From the NCBI GenBank assembly GCA_002413095.1, contig DHWI01000190.1:9733-15554 (forward strand): 5,822 nucleotides of DNA, written 5' to 3'. This document shows, piece after piece, positions 1 to 4,926 of this stretch (position 1 is its first letter; the number at the start of each line of letters is the position of its first letter). The stretch is from Thermoleophilia bacterium UBA5186 (lineage in GTDB: Bacteria; Actinomycetota; Thermoleophilia; Gaiellales; Gaiellaceae). A program made the translations under genes and the position numbers. A model generated the notes under the pieces. It made no database searches. It was not told the origin of the DNA and saw only the letters and a program-made list of their open reading frames with translations.

Positions 1-42
1 CAGCGCGGCCCGACGGCACAGACGGTATTTCGTCAAGCTCTC

Positions 43-642
43 CTAAAGCAGTCCGTGGTGCCGCGCGGCGACCACGGCCTCGAGACGCGAGCTGGCTCCG
101 AGGGCCCGCAGCACCGCCTTGATGTGATTCCGCGCCGTCTCGTCGGCGATCCCGAGCTCGGAGGCGATCTTGCCCGTGGTCCGCCCGTCGCCGAGCAGCC
201 GCAGAACCTGGCGCTGGCGCGGCGTGAGCTCGACGGCTTGATGGGGAGGGTCGGTGAGGTCCTGGGCCCGCGCCGGTGTAACCACGCCGAACACACCGAC
301 GACGTCACCGTTCGCCCGGAGGGCTACCGAGCTGACGTCGACGGCCATCCGGCGTCCGTCTGCATCGAGAACCGACGTCGCGTACTCCGTCGCGTCCGCC
401 TCGCCGATCACCTTGCGCGCGAACTGCTCACGCGCGTGCCGGAGCTCCTCAGGCGCCATGACGTTCGAGAACTTCCTGTTGAGAGCGTTGGGCCAGAGGG
501 CCTGCCCGGCAGTGTTGAGCCAGCGGATCGTCCCTTCACGGTCGATCACGTACGCGGTGACGCCCATCCGGGCGAGCGCGGCAAAGATGTCGCTCCGCAA
601 CGTCTGCAGGAGCTGAGACAACTCGACGGCAGAGTCGTTCAT
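43..642 (-). CDS. PAS-domain LuxR-family transcriptional regulator
   Basis: A 199-residue protein, probably a cytoplasmic one-component regulator. Residues about 20-123 look like a PAS sensor fold: 'AYVIDREGTIRWLNTAG' is the usual PAS entry, followed by an E/R-rich helix and a 'VLDADGRRMAVDVSSVAL' strand pair. Residues about 138-199 are a LuxR/GerE helix-turn-helix beginning 'ELTPRQRQVLRLL', with the recognition region around 'IASELGIADETARNHI'. There is no receiver domain with a phospho-acceptor Asp, so the input is probably a ligand, redox state or protein contact at the PAS domain; no cofactor ligand can be named from sequence. The ATG start has only a weak Shine-Dalgarno. It lies 61 nt downstream of infA in the same direction and may share its transcript. 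Family assignment is secure; signal and target genes are unknown. Confidence 0.9.
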   Translation of the reverse strand: MNDSAVELSQLLQTLRSDIFAALARMGVTAYVIDREGTIRWLNTAGQALWPNALNRKFSNVMAPEELRHAREQFARKVIGEADATEYATSVLDADGRRMAVDVSSVALRANGDVVGVFGVVTPARAQDLTDPPHQAVELTPRQRQVLRLLGDGRTTGKIASELGIADETARNHIKAVLRALGASSRLEAVVAARHHGLL

Positions 643-667
643 AAGCGCTTCAATATTTGCACCATTG

Positions 668-684
668 GCGCGGCGGTGCCGCGC
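668..684 (-). other. Short GC-rich hairpin between infA and the LuxR gene
   Basis: Perfect 7-bp inverted repeat (GCGCGGC / GCCGCGC) with a 3-nt loop, 19 nt past the infA stop. No T-run follows in the minus direction, so it is not a canonical intrinsic terminator. It could attenuate or process read-through from infA into the LuxR gene, or be a chance feature of GC-rich DNA. Confidence 0.35.
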
Positions 685-703
685 GAAGAGTGCCGGAGGC
701 TGG

Positions 704-925
704 CTAGCGGTACCGGTAGACGATGCGGCCGCGGGTCAGGTCGTAGGGGCTGAGCTCGACCTTGACCTGGTCACCCGGATTGATGCGAATGCGGTAGCGC
801 CGCATCTTGCCCGAGGTGTACCCGAGGGTCTCGTGCCCGTTCTCGAGCGCGATCTTGTACATCCCGCTTCGGAACGACTCCACGACCTCGCCCTCGAGCT
901 CGATCTTCTCTTCCTTGTTTGCCAA
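704..925 (-). CDS. infA: Translation initiation factor IF-1, TTG start
   Basis: A 73-residue S1/OB-fold protein that binds the ribosomal A site of the 30S subunit and works with IF-2 and IF-3 in initiation. The family core is clear: '[21 protein letters not shown]' (residues about 28-48) and '[18 protein letters not shown]' (56-73). The length matches the usual 71-73. The start must be TTG at 925: the codon immediately upstream in frame is TGA, the next in-frame ATG is codon 22, and a strong Shine-Dalgarno (AAAGGAGA, 931-938) lies 6 nt before the TTG. The usual neighbours (rpmJ, rpsM, rpsK) are absent; a cold-shock gene lies upstream and a LuxR regulator downstream. It is therefore a relocated or second infA copy. 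'LGYTSG' replaces the more usual 'xAHxSG'. Whether another infA exists in the genome cannot be seen. Confidence 0.96.
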   Translation of the reverse strand: MANKEEKIELEGEVVESFRSGMYKIALENGHETLGYTSGKMRRYRIRINPGDQVKVELSPYDLTRGRIVYRYR

Positions 926-930
926 TCAAC

Positions 931-938
931 TCTCCTTT
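931..938 (-). promoter_or_regulatory. Shine-Dalgarno site of infA that fixes the TTG start
   Basis: Minus-strand AAAGGAGA, with GGAG 6 nt from the TTG. Together with the in-frame TGA directly before the TTG it leaves no other plausible start. It begins only a few bases after the large intergenic hairpin. Confidence 0.85.
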
Positions 939-941
939 CGA

Positions 942-991
942 TTCGCCCGCCCGCGCCGGGCTCTAGGTGCCCGGCGCGGCAAGCGGGCGGA
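942..991 (-). other. Long GC-rich hairpin between csp and infA
   Basis: A strong inverted repeat. The inner stem is 10 bp (951-960 with 970-979), with a loop of about 9 nt. The outer stem is 7 bp (944-950 with 983-989) and extends by a wobble and an A-T pair to 942/991. A 3-nt bulge (980-982) lies on one side. It forms 5-6 nt after the csp stop and ends just before the infA Shine-Dalgarno. No U-tract follows, so it is not a textbook intrinsic terminator, though U-poor hairpin terminators are proposed in high-GC actinobacteria. Possible roles are partial terminator, antitermination target, RNA-processing site or mRNA 3'-end stabiliser. Confidence 0.75.
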
Positions 992-996
992 CTTAC

Positions 997-1200
997 CTAA
1001 ACCGCGACGACGTTGGACGCCTCGGGGCCTTTTTGCCCCTCACGCGCCTCGAACTCCACCTTCGCGCCCTCGGCGAGCGTCTTGAAGCCCTCGCCGGCGA
1101 TTTGCGAATGATGAACGAAGAGATCCTTCCCGCCGTCCTCCGGCTGGATGAATCCATAGCCCTTCGCGTCGTTGAACCACTTAACGGTTCCGGATGCCAT
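997..1200 (-). CDS. CspA-family cold-shock protein
   Basis: A 67-residue single cold-shock domain, the normal family length. It shows the '[15 protein letters not shown]' opening (residues 4-18) containing RNP1 (K13-GYGF-I18), and RNP2 'LFVHH' at 27-31, followed by 'GPEASNV' near the end. These aromatic and basic residues bind single-stranded RNA/DNA; family members act as RNA chaperones that melt secondary structure and can allow transcription through hairpins. The ATG start is supported by a GGGAGG Shine-Dalgarno 9 nt upstream and a U-rich spacer. The leader carries a hairpin reaching into that Shine-Dalgarno, and a larger hairpin separates the gene from infA 71 nt downstream, consistent with post-transcriptional control. 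Which csp paralogue this is, and whether it responds to cold, is not determinable here. Confidence 0.96.
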   Translation of the reverse strand: MASGTVKWFNDAKGYGFIQPEDGGKDLFVHHSQIAGEGFKTLAEGAKVEFEAREGQKGPEASNVVAV

Positions 1201-1209
1201 ATAAAAACA

Positions 1210-1215
1210 CCTCCC
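1210..1215 (-). promoter_or_regulatory. Shine-Dalgarno site of csp
   Basis: Minus-strand GGGAGG, 9 nt before the ATG, with a U-rich spacer. Its first three G residues also form the base of the leader hairpin at 1213-1240. Confidence 0.85.
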
Positions 1216-1240
1216 TACTCATGTGCACGAACGAGTAGGG
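1213..1240 (-). promoter_or_regulatory. Leader hairpin overlapping the csp Shine-Dalgarno
   Basis: Perfect 8-bp inverted repeat (CCCTACTC / GAGTAGGG in the transcript) with a 12-nt loop that contains a GTGCAC palindrome. The 3' arm includes the first GGG of the GGGAGG Shine-Dalgarno, so folding would partly mask ribosome binding. A smaller 5-bp hairpin (1243-1247 with 1253-1257) lies just upstream in the same leader. The pairing is seen directly; a thermosensor or autoregulatory role is inferred from the structured leaders known for csp mRNAs. Confidence 0.6.
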
Positions 1241-1284
1241 CGGGCGCGGGTTGCGCCACCGGTACACGCTCTAGTTCGTCTCGA

Positions 1285-1290
1285 ATTGTA
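1285..1290 (-). promoter_or_regulatory. Possible -10 element for the csp-infA unit
   Basis: Minus-strand TACAAT, five of six matches to TATAAT, in the 106-nt gap between the VOC stop and the csp start. It would give a csp leader of roughly 75-80 nt. No convincing -35 hexamer is visible at 16-18 nt spacing, so this is tentative. A 4-bp hairpin with a GAAA loop sits just upstream. Confidence 0.4.
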
Positions 1291-1306
1291 GCGGCTTTCG
1301 CCGGAT

Positions 1307-1693
1307 TTAGAGGGATGCGAACAAGTCGACGGCGTTTCCGTCGGGATCGAGGAGCGTCGCGTACCGCTGGCCCCAGAAGGCGTCGAACGGCTCGGTCTTT
1401 CCCTGGAAGCCCGCTTGTGTGACGCGTGCGTAGGTCTCGTTCACGTCGTCCGGGCTCTCGCACTCGAATGCGAGCGCAATCGCGTGGCCCTGCGGCTGCT
1501 TCCATTCGGGGTCGAGCTTGCGCATCAACTCGACGGTGTCCCACATCAGTCGGAGGCCGTTCGGCAGCGTCGCCTCGTGGTGGTCCTCGGCGCTCTCCGG
1601 CTCCGCGACGTCGACGCCGAGCTCGCGGTAGAAGCTCACCGACTGACGCATGTCGTGCGTGACGATTCCGAGGGCTGCGAGCTTCGCGGTCAC
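1307..1693 (-). CDS. Single-module VOC (glyoxalase/bleomycin-resistance) family protein
   Basis: A 128-residue protein with one vicinal-oxygen-chelate module: two beta-alpha-beta-beta-beta halves, the first opening 'LGIVTHDMRQSVSFYRELG' (residues 8-26) and the second 'HAIALAFECESPDDVNETYARVTQAG' (70-95), ending in the signature 'WGQRYATLLDPDGNAVDLFA' (107-126). Members are lyases, dioxygenases, antibiotic-binding or isomerase proteins; substrate cannot be told from sequence. The terminal glutamate that usually ligates metal in enzymatic members is Asp123 here, so it may bind metal weakly or act as a binding protein. The start is GTG at 1693, 25 nt after the stop of the haem membrane protein, so it could be the last gene of that transcript. 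A GAGGA about 15 nt upstream is too distant to be a good Shine-Dalgarno. Confidence 0.88.
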   Translation of the reverse strand: MTAKLAALGIVTHDMRQSVSFYRELGVDVAEPESAEDHHEATLPNGLRLMWDTVELMRKLDPEWKQPQGHAIALAFECESPDDVNETYARVTQAGFQGKTEPFDAFWGQRYATLLDPDGNAVDLFASL

Positions 1694-1718
1694 GCGGTGG
1701 AGAGTAGTTCCTCGCGGG

Positions 1719-2681
1719 CTAGCCGCGCGACTCGATCACGCCGCCTTGCAGCTCGGTTCCGGGCGCGGCGTCCCAGTGGGCGCGGATCAGCCTGCTGGTC
1801 CGATCGGGCATCCGACAGCGGGCGGAGAAACCGTAGCCGCCGACCTTGGTGACGGACCCGCGACACGTGGCGCCGCTCGCGAGGTACTCCATCTGGAACG
1901 ACGTCGACACGAGCCCACGCGGATCGATGAGCAAATCCGCGCGGACGAGGACGCGCTGCGGCCCAGTCCCGGTTGCCGCGACCGAGACGATTCCTCTCGT
2001 CGGTCCGACATCGCGAAGCACCGCACCGGAGAGCCGCTCCGAGAAGCTGGCCCCGTTCCAGGGCCGTGGGTGCGAGCGAAACGGGCCGTACGCGAGCCCG
2101 AGGACGAGCGCCACTCCGGCCGCGGCGCAGAGGACAGGCGCGGGCTTCAAATGCCCCAGCGGCAACCGAAGCGCGAGCAGGAAGGCCACGACCCCAACCG
2201 CAGAGGCGTACAAGGCCAGGAGCCACGCACTGTTCGCGTCGGTTCCGCTGCCGATCCCGTGGACCGTGGCGGCGCCCCACACCGCGAAGTTGAGGTAGTG
2301 GGCGCGACGCCAGAATCTATGCGAGAGGCGGCGGTTCCGCAGACGGTTCGTGATCGCCAGCGCGACCAGGAGCTCGGCCGCCACAATCCCGAGCGCAGTT
2401 GGCAGTGTCCGGTAGCGCGACGCGAAGGGGACGACCAGCGACCCGAGCGAGAAGGGCAAGTAGGAGTCGATCGCGATCGTGACGACGTGCACGGCGATGA
2501 ACGCGCCGGTCAGGAGGCCTCCGAAGCGGTGGACGTCCTCGACTGCGAACCGCGGCCACCGAGGGAGCCGCTTCCCCGACAGCGCCAGACCGAACGCGAC
2601 GACAGCGCTGAGCAAGATGTACGCGACGATTCCGGCAGCCCGTGCCGCGTACCAGTCGACGGGGCTCGACGTCAGATGCAC
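1719..2681 (-). CDS. Six-span ferric-reductase-like haem membrane protein with C-terminal extracytoplasmic domain
   Basis: A 320-residue protein. Hydrophobic spans lie near residues 15-35, 52-72, 94-111, 126-144, 152-173 and 182-200. Basic loops at 36-46, 113-128 and 172-180 place these on the cytoplasmic side and residues about 201-320 outside. Two His pairs, H51/H65 in span 2 and H128/H141 in span 4, are 14 and 13 apart, the spacing of the bis-haem ligands in NOX/ferric reductase proteins (H101/H115 and H209/H222 in human NOX2). It should carry electrons across the membrane through two b haems. It lacks any FAD or NAD(P)H domain. The outer domain looks beta-rich, has two Cys (273, 289) and matches no family I recognise. 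The GTG start overlaps the ApbE gene by 10 nt and is fixed by GGAGGAG upstream. An extension to 3152 in the same frame is an arginine-rich shadow over ApbE. Confidence 0.85.
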   Translation of the reverse strand: MHLTSSPVDWYAARAAGIVAYILLSAVVAFGLALSGKRLPRWPRFAVEDVHRFGGLLTGAFIAVHVVTIAIDSYLPFSLGSLVVPFASRYRTLPTALGIVAAELLVALAITNRLRNRRLSHRFWRRAHYLNFAVWGAATVHGIGSGTDANSAWLLALYASAVGVVAFLLALRLPLGHLKPAPVLCAAAGVALVLGLAYGPFRSHPRPWNGASFSERLSGAVLRDVGPTRGIVSVAATGTGPQRVLVRADLLIDPRGLVSTSFQMEYLASGATCRGSVTKVGGYGFSARCRMPDRTSRLIRAHWDAAPGTELQGGVIESRG

Positions 2682-3529
2682 ACCGGCTCCTCCACCGCCG
2701 CCTGCCAGGCGCTGTTCAGCGCGATCGTTCCGTCCGGCTCGACGAAGCGCCCTGGGATTCCTCGCTCGGCGAGGTGTTCGGGGCCGTCTTCGCCGAGCAG
2801 GAAACCGACCTTCGCGGCCGCGTCCGCAGCAACGCAGGTGTTCCCGCAGGCGGTGACCTGCTCCCACGGAGATGAGGCCGGCAGGCCGGTGCGCGCATCG
2901 ATCAGGTGATGCTGGACCCGGCCATCCCGCAGCCAGCGGCGCTTGCCCCTGCCGCTCGTCGCGAGCGCGCCCGAGACGAGCCGCACCGAGCCCTCCTCGG
3001 GCAAGGCGACGGTCATGGGCCCGCGCGTCGCGACGTCGCCTCCGGCAGAGACGAAGCCGGGGCCGGACAGGAGCTCGAGCGCGTCGTCGACCGCGAGGGC
3101 CTTGACCACACCGTTCAGGTCGAGTCGGACGCCGGCAGGCACGCGGATGCACGCTCGGGTGGCGAAGATCGAGCTCCAGCAGCCCGGTGAGCCGGCGGCG
3201 GGCGGGCGAGGATCGTCCAGCGGCAGGAGCTCGAAGTCGTCGATATAGCCCGCGGACTCGAGTGCGCCGCCGAGCGTCGGATCGACGATCCCGCCGGTCT
3301 CGGCCGCAAGCTCGAGCGCGCGCTGCAGGGCGCGGCCGAACGTCTCCGAGACGCGCACGAACTCGCCCGACGCGGCATTGACGCGGTTGAGCTCGCTGCC
3401 CGGTACGAAGCGGCTGAAGATCCGGTCGCGCGACCGAAAGAGCTCCTCGATCGCCTCAAGCTCGACCCTCGTCGCGCCCCCGACGAGGACCTCGCATCCC
3501 ATCGCGTCGAACCGGCTGACGGGACTCAT
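2672..3529 (-). CDS. apbE: ApbE-family FAD:protein FMN transferase
   Basis: A 285-residue enzyme predicted to attach FMN from FAD to a Thr/Ser of a target protein, using Mg2+. Family motifs appear in order: 'FDAMGCEV' (7-14), 'FSRFVPGSELNRVN' (38-51), 'GGIVDPTLGGALESAGY' (79-95), 'LDLNGVVKALAVD' (136-148), 'SAGGDVATRG' (161-170), 'VSGALATSG' (185-193) and 'HHLIDARTGLPA' (207-218). The C-terminal metal site 'AADAAAK' keeps Asp236, but Lys240 sits where the classical enzymes have Thr; a related lysine-containing form seems common in high-GC actinobacteria. There is no signal peptide or lipobox, so it is predicted cytoplasmic. The ATG start overlaps the upstream small gene by 4 nt (ATGA), and its end overlaps the haem protein by 10 nt, indicating translational coupling. 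No protein in the window shows the classical D-G/S-x-T-G/S-A-T target motif. Confidence 0.92.
   Translation of the reverse strand: MSPVSRFDAMGCEVLVGGATRVELEAIEELFRSRDRIFSRFVPGSELNRVNAASGEFVRVSETFGRALQRALELAAETGGIVDPTLGGALESAGYIDDFELLPLDDPRPPAAGSPGCWSSIFATRACIRVPAGVRLDLNGVVKALAVDDALELLSGPGFVSAGGDVATRGPMTVALPEEGSVRLVSGALATSGRGKRRWLRDGRVQHHLIDARTGLPASSPWEQVTACGNTCVAADAAAKVGFLLGEDGPEHLAERGIPGRFVEPDGTIALNSAWQAAVEEPVCI
2687..2693 (-). promoter_or_regulatory. Shine-Dalgarno site of the haem membrane protein
   Basis: Minus-strand GGAGGAG inside the last codons of the ApbE gene, about 5-7 nt before the GTG at 2681. It decides that start and shows that the haem protein gets its own efficient initiation despite the 10-nt overlap. 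Confidence 0.8.
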
Positions 3530-3795
3530 GACTGGCTCGTAGCGGCCTCGGGCGGCGCCGTCGGCGGTGCCAGCGCGCCTGCCTGAAGCTGGTTATCGCG
3601 CACGATCTGGACGAATTGCTCGGGAGCCGAAAGCGAGCGCGGCGTCTGCTTCGGGTGTCCCGCCCCGGTCGCACGCGCGAGCGCCGCACTGGCGGCGAAG
3701 AGCAGCACGCCGAGGCAGGCAAACGCAGCCTTGGCCGACTGCGCTCGTCGGCGGGCATCGGCAACACGGGAGATCGCCTTGCTCACGGCGGCCAT
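3526..3795 (-). CDS. Small single-span membrane or exported protein of the redox cassette
   Basis: An 89-residue protein not recognised as a known family. The first 22 residues are basic (K6, R10, R15, R16, R17, K22), followed by a hydrophobic segment at about 23-41 ('AAFACLGVLLFAASAALA'). Residues 42-89 are hydrophilic, with a proline/alanine/serine-rich tail. The basic N-terminus predicts N-in/C-out; 'ALA' at 38-40 could also be a signal peptidase site, making it a secreted peptide. Its stop overlaps the ApbE start by 4 nt, the main reason to believe it is real and functionally tied to ApbE and the haem protein. It lacks the ApbE flavinylation motif. A role as assembly factor or extracytoplasmic partner is only inference. 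No strong Shine-Dalgarno is seen at the ATG. Confidence 0.7.
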   Translation of the reverse strand: MAAVSKAISRVADARRRAQSAKAAFACLGVLLFAASAALARATGAGHPKQTPRSLSAPEQFVQIVRDNQLQAGALAPPTAPPEAATSQS

Positions 3796-3823
3796 CGTAC
3801 GGACGGTTCCTGAGAATCGGATA

Positions 3824-3844
3824 AGAGCTGCTAGGGCTCTGCTA
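3824..3844. repeat. Direct repeat and small dyad upstream of the redox cassette
   Basis: CTGCTA occurs at 3828-3833 and again at 3839-3844, a period of 11 bp, close to one helical turn. It overlaps a 5-bp dyad (AGAGC 3824-3828 / GCTCT 3836-3840). It lies about 30-50 bp upstream of the small membrane-protein start, where an operator could sit. The 148-nt gap (3796-3943) otherwise shows no convincing promoter hexamers. Confidence 0.25.
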
Positions 3845-3884
3845 CTGCGGCGCGAGGTGCAGGTCGCAACCGGAGAACGTCAAG

Positions 3885-3902
3885 CCGCGGGATCCCTCGC
3901 GG
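3885..3902 (-). other. Possible hairpin downstream of the dioxygenase gene
   Basis: CCGCG / CGCGG arms (3885-3889 with 3898-3902), with a GGGATCCC palindrome at 3889-3896, about 40 nt past the dioxygenase stop. No U-tract follows. It could end the dioxygenase transcript, but 5-bp GC dyads are common by chance here. Confidence 0.25.
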
Positions 3903-3943
3903 GCTGCGCGCTGCTCGCGACCGCGCCGAGAGCGACTGGTGCG

Positions 3944-4867
3944 CTAAGACGCAGCGCGCGTCGCACGGGGATCCGGCAGCGGCGTCAGCAGCGGCTCGAC
4001 CTCGGCGCGCAGATGCTCGAAGTTCGGGGGCAGCGAGAGACGCTCCCCGAGATGCTCGGGGTCCTCGTCGGTTGCGAAACCCGGGCCCAGCGTCGCCAGC
4101 TCGAACAGGACGCCGCTCGGCTCGCGGAAGTAGATCGACTTGAAGTAGAAGCGGTCGATCACGGGCGTCGGGTGCGCGCCCGACTCGGCGATGCGCTGCT
4201 GCCACGCATCGTGCTCCTCCGTCTTCGTCGCGAAGGCCACGTGGTGGACGGTGCCGCCGCCCGGGCGTCCATTCTCCGCGGGCGGCTCGTCGTATGCGTA
4301 GAACCCGCCGCGCGTCTCGCCGCGCACCTCCCAGGCGTCGCCCTCGGGCGCGAAGCCGAGAGGCCCTTCGAGGAACGCGCGGCTCTGCTCGGGGTCGCGT
4401 GTGTAGGCGCGAACCGCGTGGAAGCCTTGCAACGCATGCTCGCCTGGAATCTCGGGATGCTCCGCAACCAGCGGCTCGTCGCTCGTGTCGACGACCTCGA
4501 GCTCGAGGACGAGGCCCTCGGGGTCGGCGAAGCGCAGCGTGCCCTGCGTGCGTTCGACCTCGACGCCCTCCGCGCCGAGCCGCTCGGCCCAGAAGTCGAG
4601 CGCCTCCTCGGACGCGACGCGGAAGACGACGGTATGCACCATCCCGGCGCCCGCACGGCCGGGCAGCGCGCCCGGGTACTCGAAGAACGTGATGTCCGAG
4701 CCGGCACTGCCGCGCTCGTCGGCGTAGAAGAGGTGGTAGACGGTCGGGTCGTCCTGGTTGACCGTCTTCTTGACCAGCCGCAGGCCGAGCACGCGCGCGT
4801 AGAAGTCGAGGTTCCGCGGCGCGTCGCCCGTGATCGCGGTGATGTGATGGATGCCGTTCAGCTTCAC
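3944..4867 (-). CDS. MhqO-type ring-cleaving dioxygenase, two VOC modules
   Basis: A 307-residue protein with two VOC modules. Module 1 opens 'GIHHITAITGDAPRNLDFYARVLGLRLVKKTVNQDDP' (residues 5-41), a signature of the MhqA/MhqE/MhqO group. Module 2 begins at about 148 ('GFHAVRAYTRDPEQSRAFL'), contains 'GTVHHVAFAT' (205-214) and ends 'RFYFKSIYFREPSGVLFELAT' (239-259). Probable metal ligands are a His of H7/H8, a His of H208/H209, and E256, the 2-His-1-Glu set of extradiol-type VOC dioxygenases. The group is linked to cleavage of hydroquinone-like aromatics and quinone stress; the actual substrate is not proven. Length is typical for the family. The start is GTG at 4867, with no clear Shine-Dalgarno. 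It lies 59 nt after the AlgH stop on the same strand and 148 nt before the small membrane-protein gene. Confidence 0.92.
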   Translation of the reverse strand: MKLNGIHHITAITGDAPRNLDFYARVLGLRLVKKTVNQDDPTVYHLFYADERGSAGSDITFFEYPGALPGRAGAGMVHTVVFRVASEEALDFWAERLGAEGVEVERTQGTLRFADPEGLVLELEVVDTSDEPLVAEHPEIPGEHALQGFHAVRAYTRDPEQSRAFLEGPLGFAPEGDAWEVRGETRGGFYAYDEPPAENGRPGGGTVHHVAFATKTEEHDAWQQRIAESGAHPTPVIDRFYFKSIYFREPSGVLFELATLGPGFATDEDPEHLGERLSLPPNFEHLRAEVEPLLTPLPDPRATRAAS

Positions 4868-4905
4868 GAGACTTGAAACTGTGCCAGACCCGGTGGTAAT
4901 CCCGC

Positions 4906-4919
4906 AGGCGAGCGCGCCT
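4906..4919 (-). other. Minor hairpin between the AlgH and dioxygenase genes
   Basis: AGGCG / CGCCT arms of 5 bp with a 4-nt loop, a few bases past the AlgH stop and with no U-tract. Recorded as the only structure in this 59-nt gap; it may be fortuitous. Confidence 0.2.
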
Positions 4920-4926
4920 CTTAACC

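Noticed and set aside
942..991. Calling the csp-infA hairpin a standard intrinsic terminator
   Set aside because: No U-tract follows the stem, and the infA Shine-Dalgarno begins almost immediately, so it is recorded as a hairpin of uncertain function.
1719..2681. FMN-attachment motif in the C-terminal domain of the haem protein
   Set aside because: The segment 'ASGATCRG' near residues 268-275 superficially resembles part of the motif, but it lacks the D-G/S-x-T arrangement and the surrounding FMN-binding fold signature.
1650..2909. Long plus-strand open frame (419 codons) antisense to the haem protein and ApbE
   Set aside because: Its translation is Arg/Pro/Asp-rich and low in hydrophobic content with no recognisable domain, while the minus strand carries clear family motifs. 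This is a GC-rich shadow frame.
2682..3152. Upstream extension of the haem membrane protein in the same frame
   Set aside because: It lies entirely over ApbE and encodes arginine-rich shadow sequence. The strong Shine-Dalgarno at 2687-2693 and the transmembrane start support GTG at 2681.
3874..3885. TTGACG as a -35 box for the redox cassette
   Set aside because: No acceptable -10 hexamer is found 16-19 nt downstream in the minus direction.
3731..4876. Long plus-strand open frame (381 codons) antisense to the dioxygenase
   Set aside because: It mirrors the codon-position GC bias of the real minus-strand gene, has Arg/Leu/Glu-biased composition and shows no domain.
4868..4885. TGGCAC-like sigma-54 element upstream of the dioxygenase
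   Set aside because: The -12 half does not match and the site is too close to the start codon.
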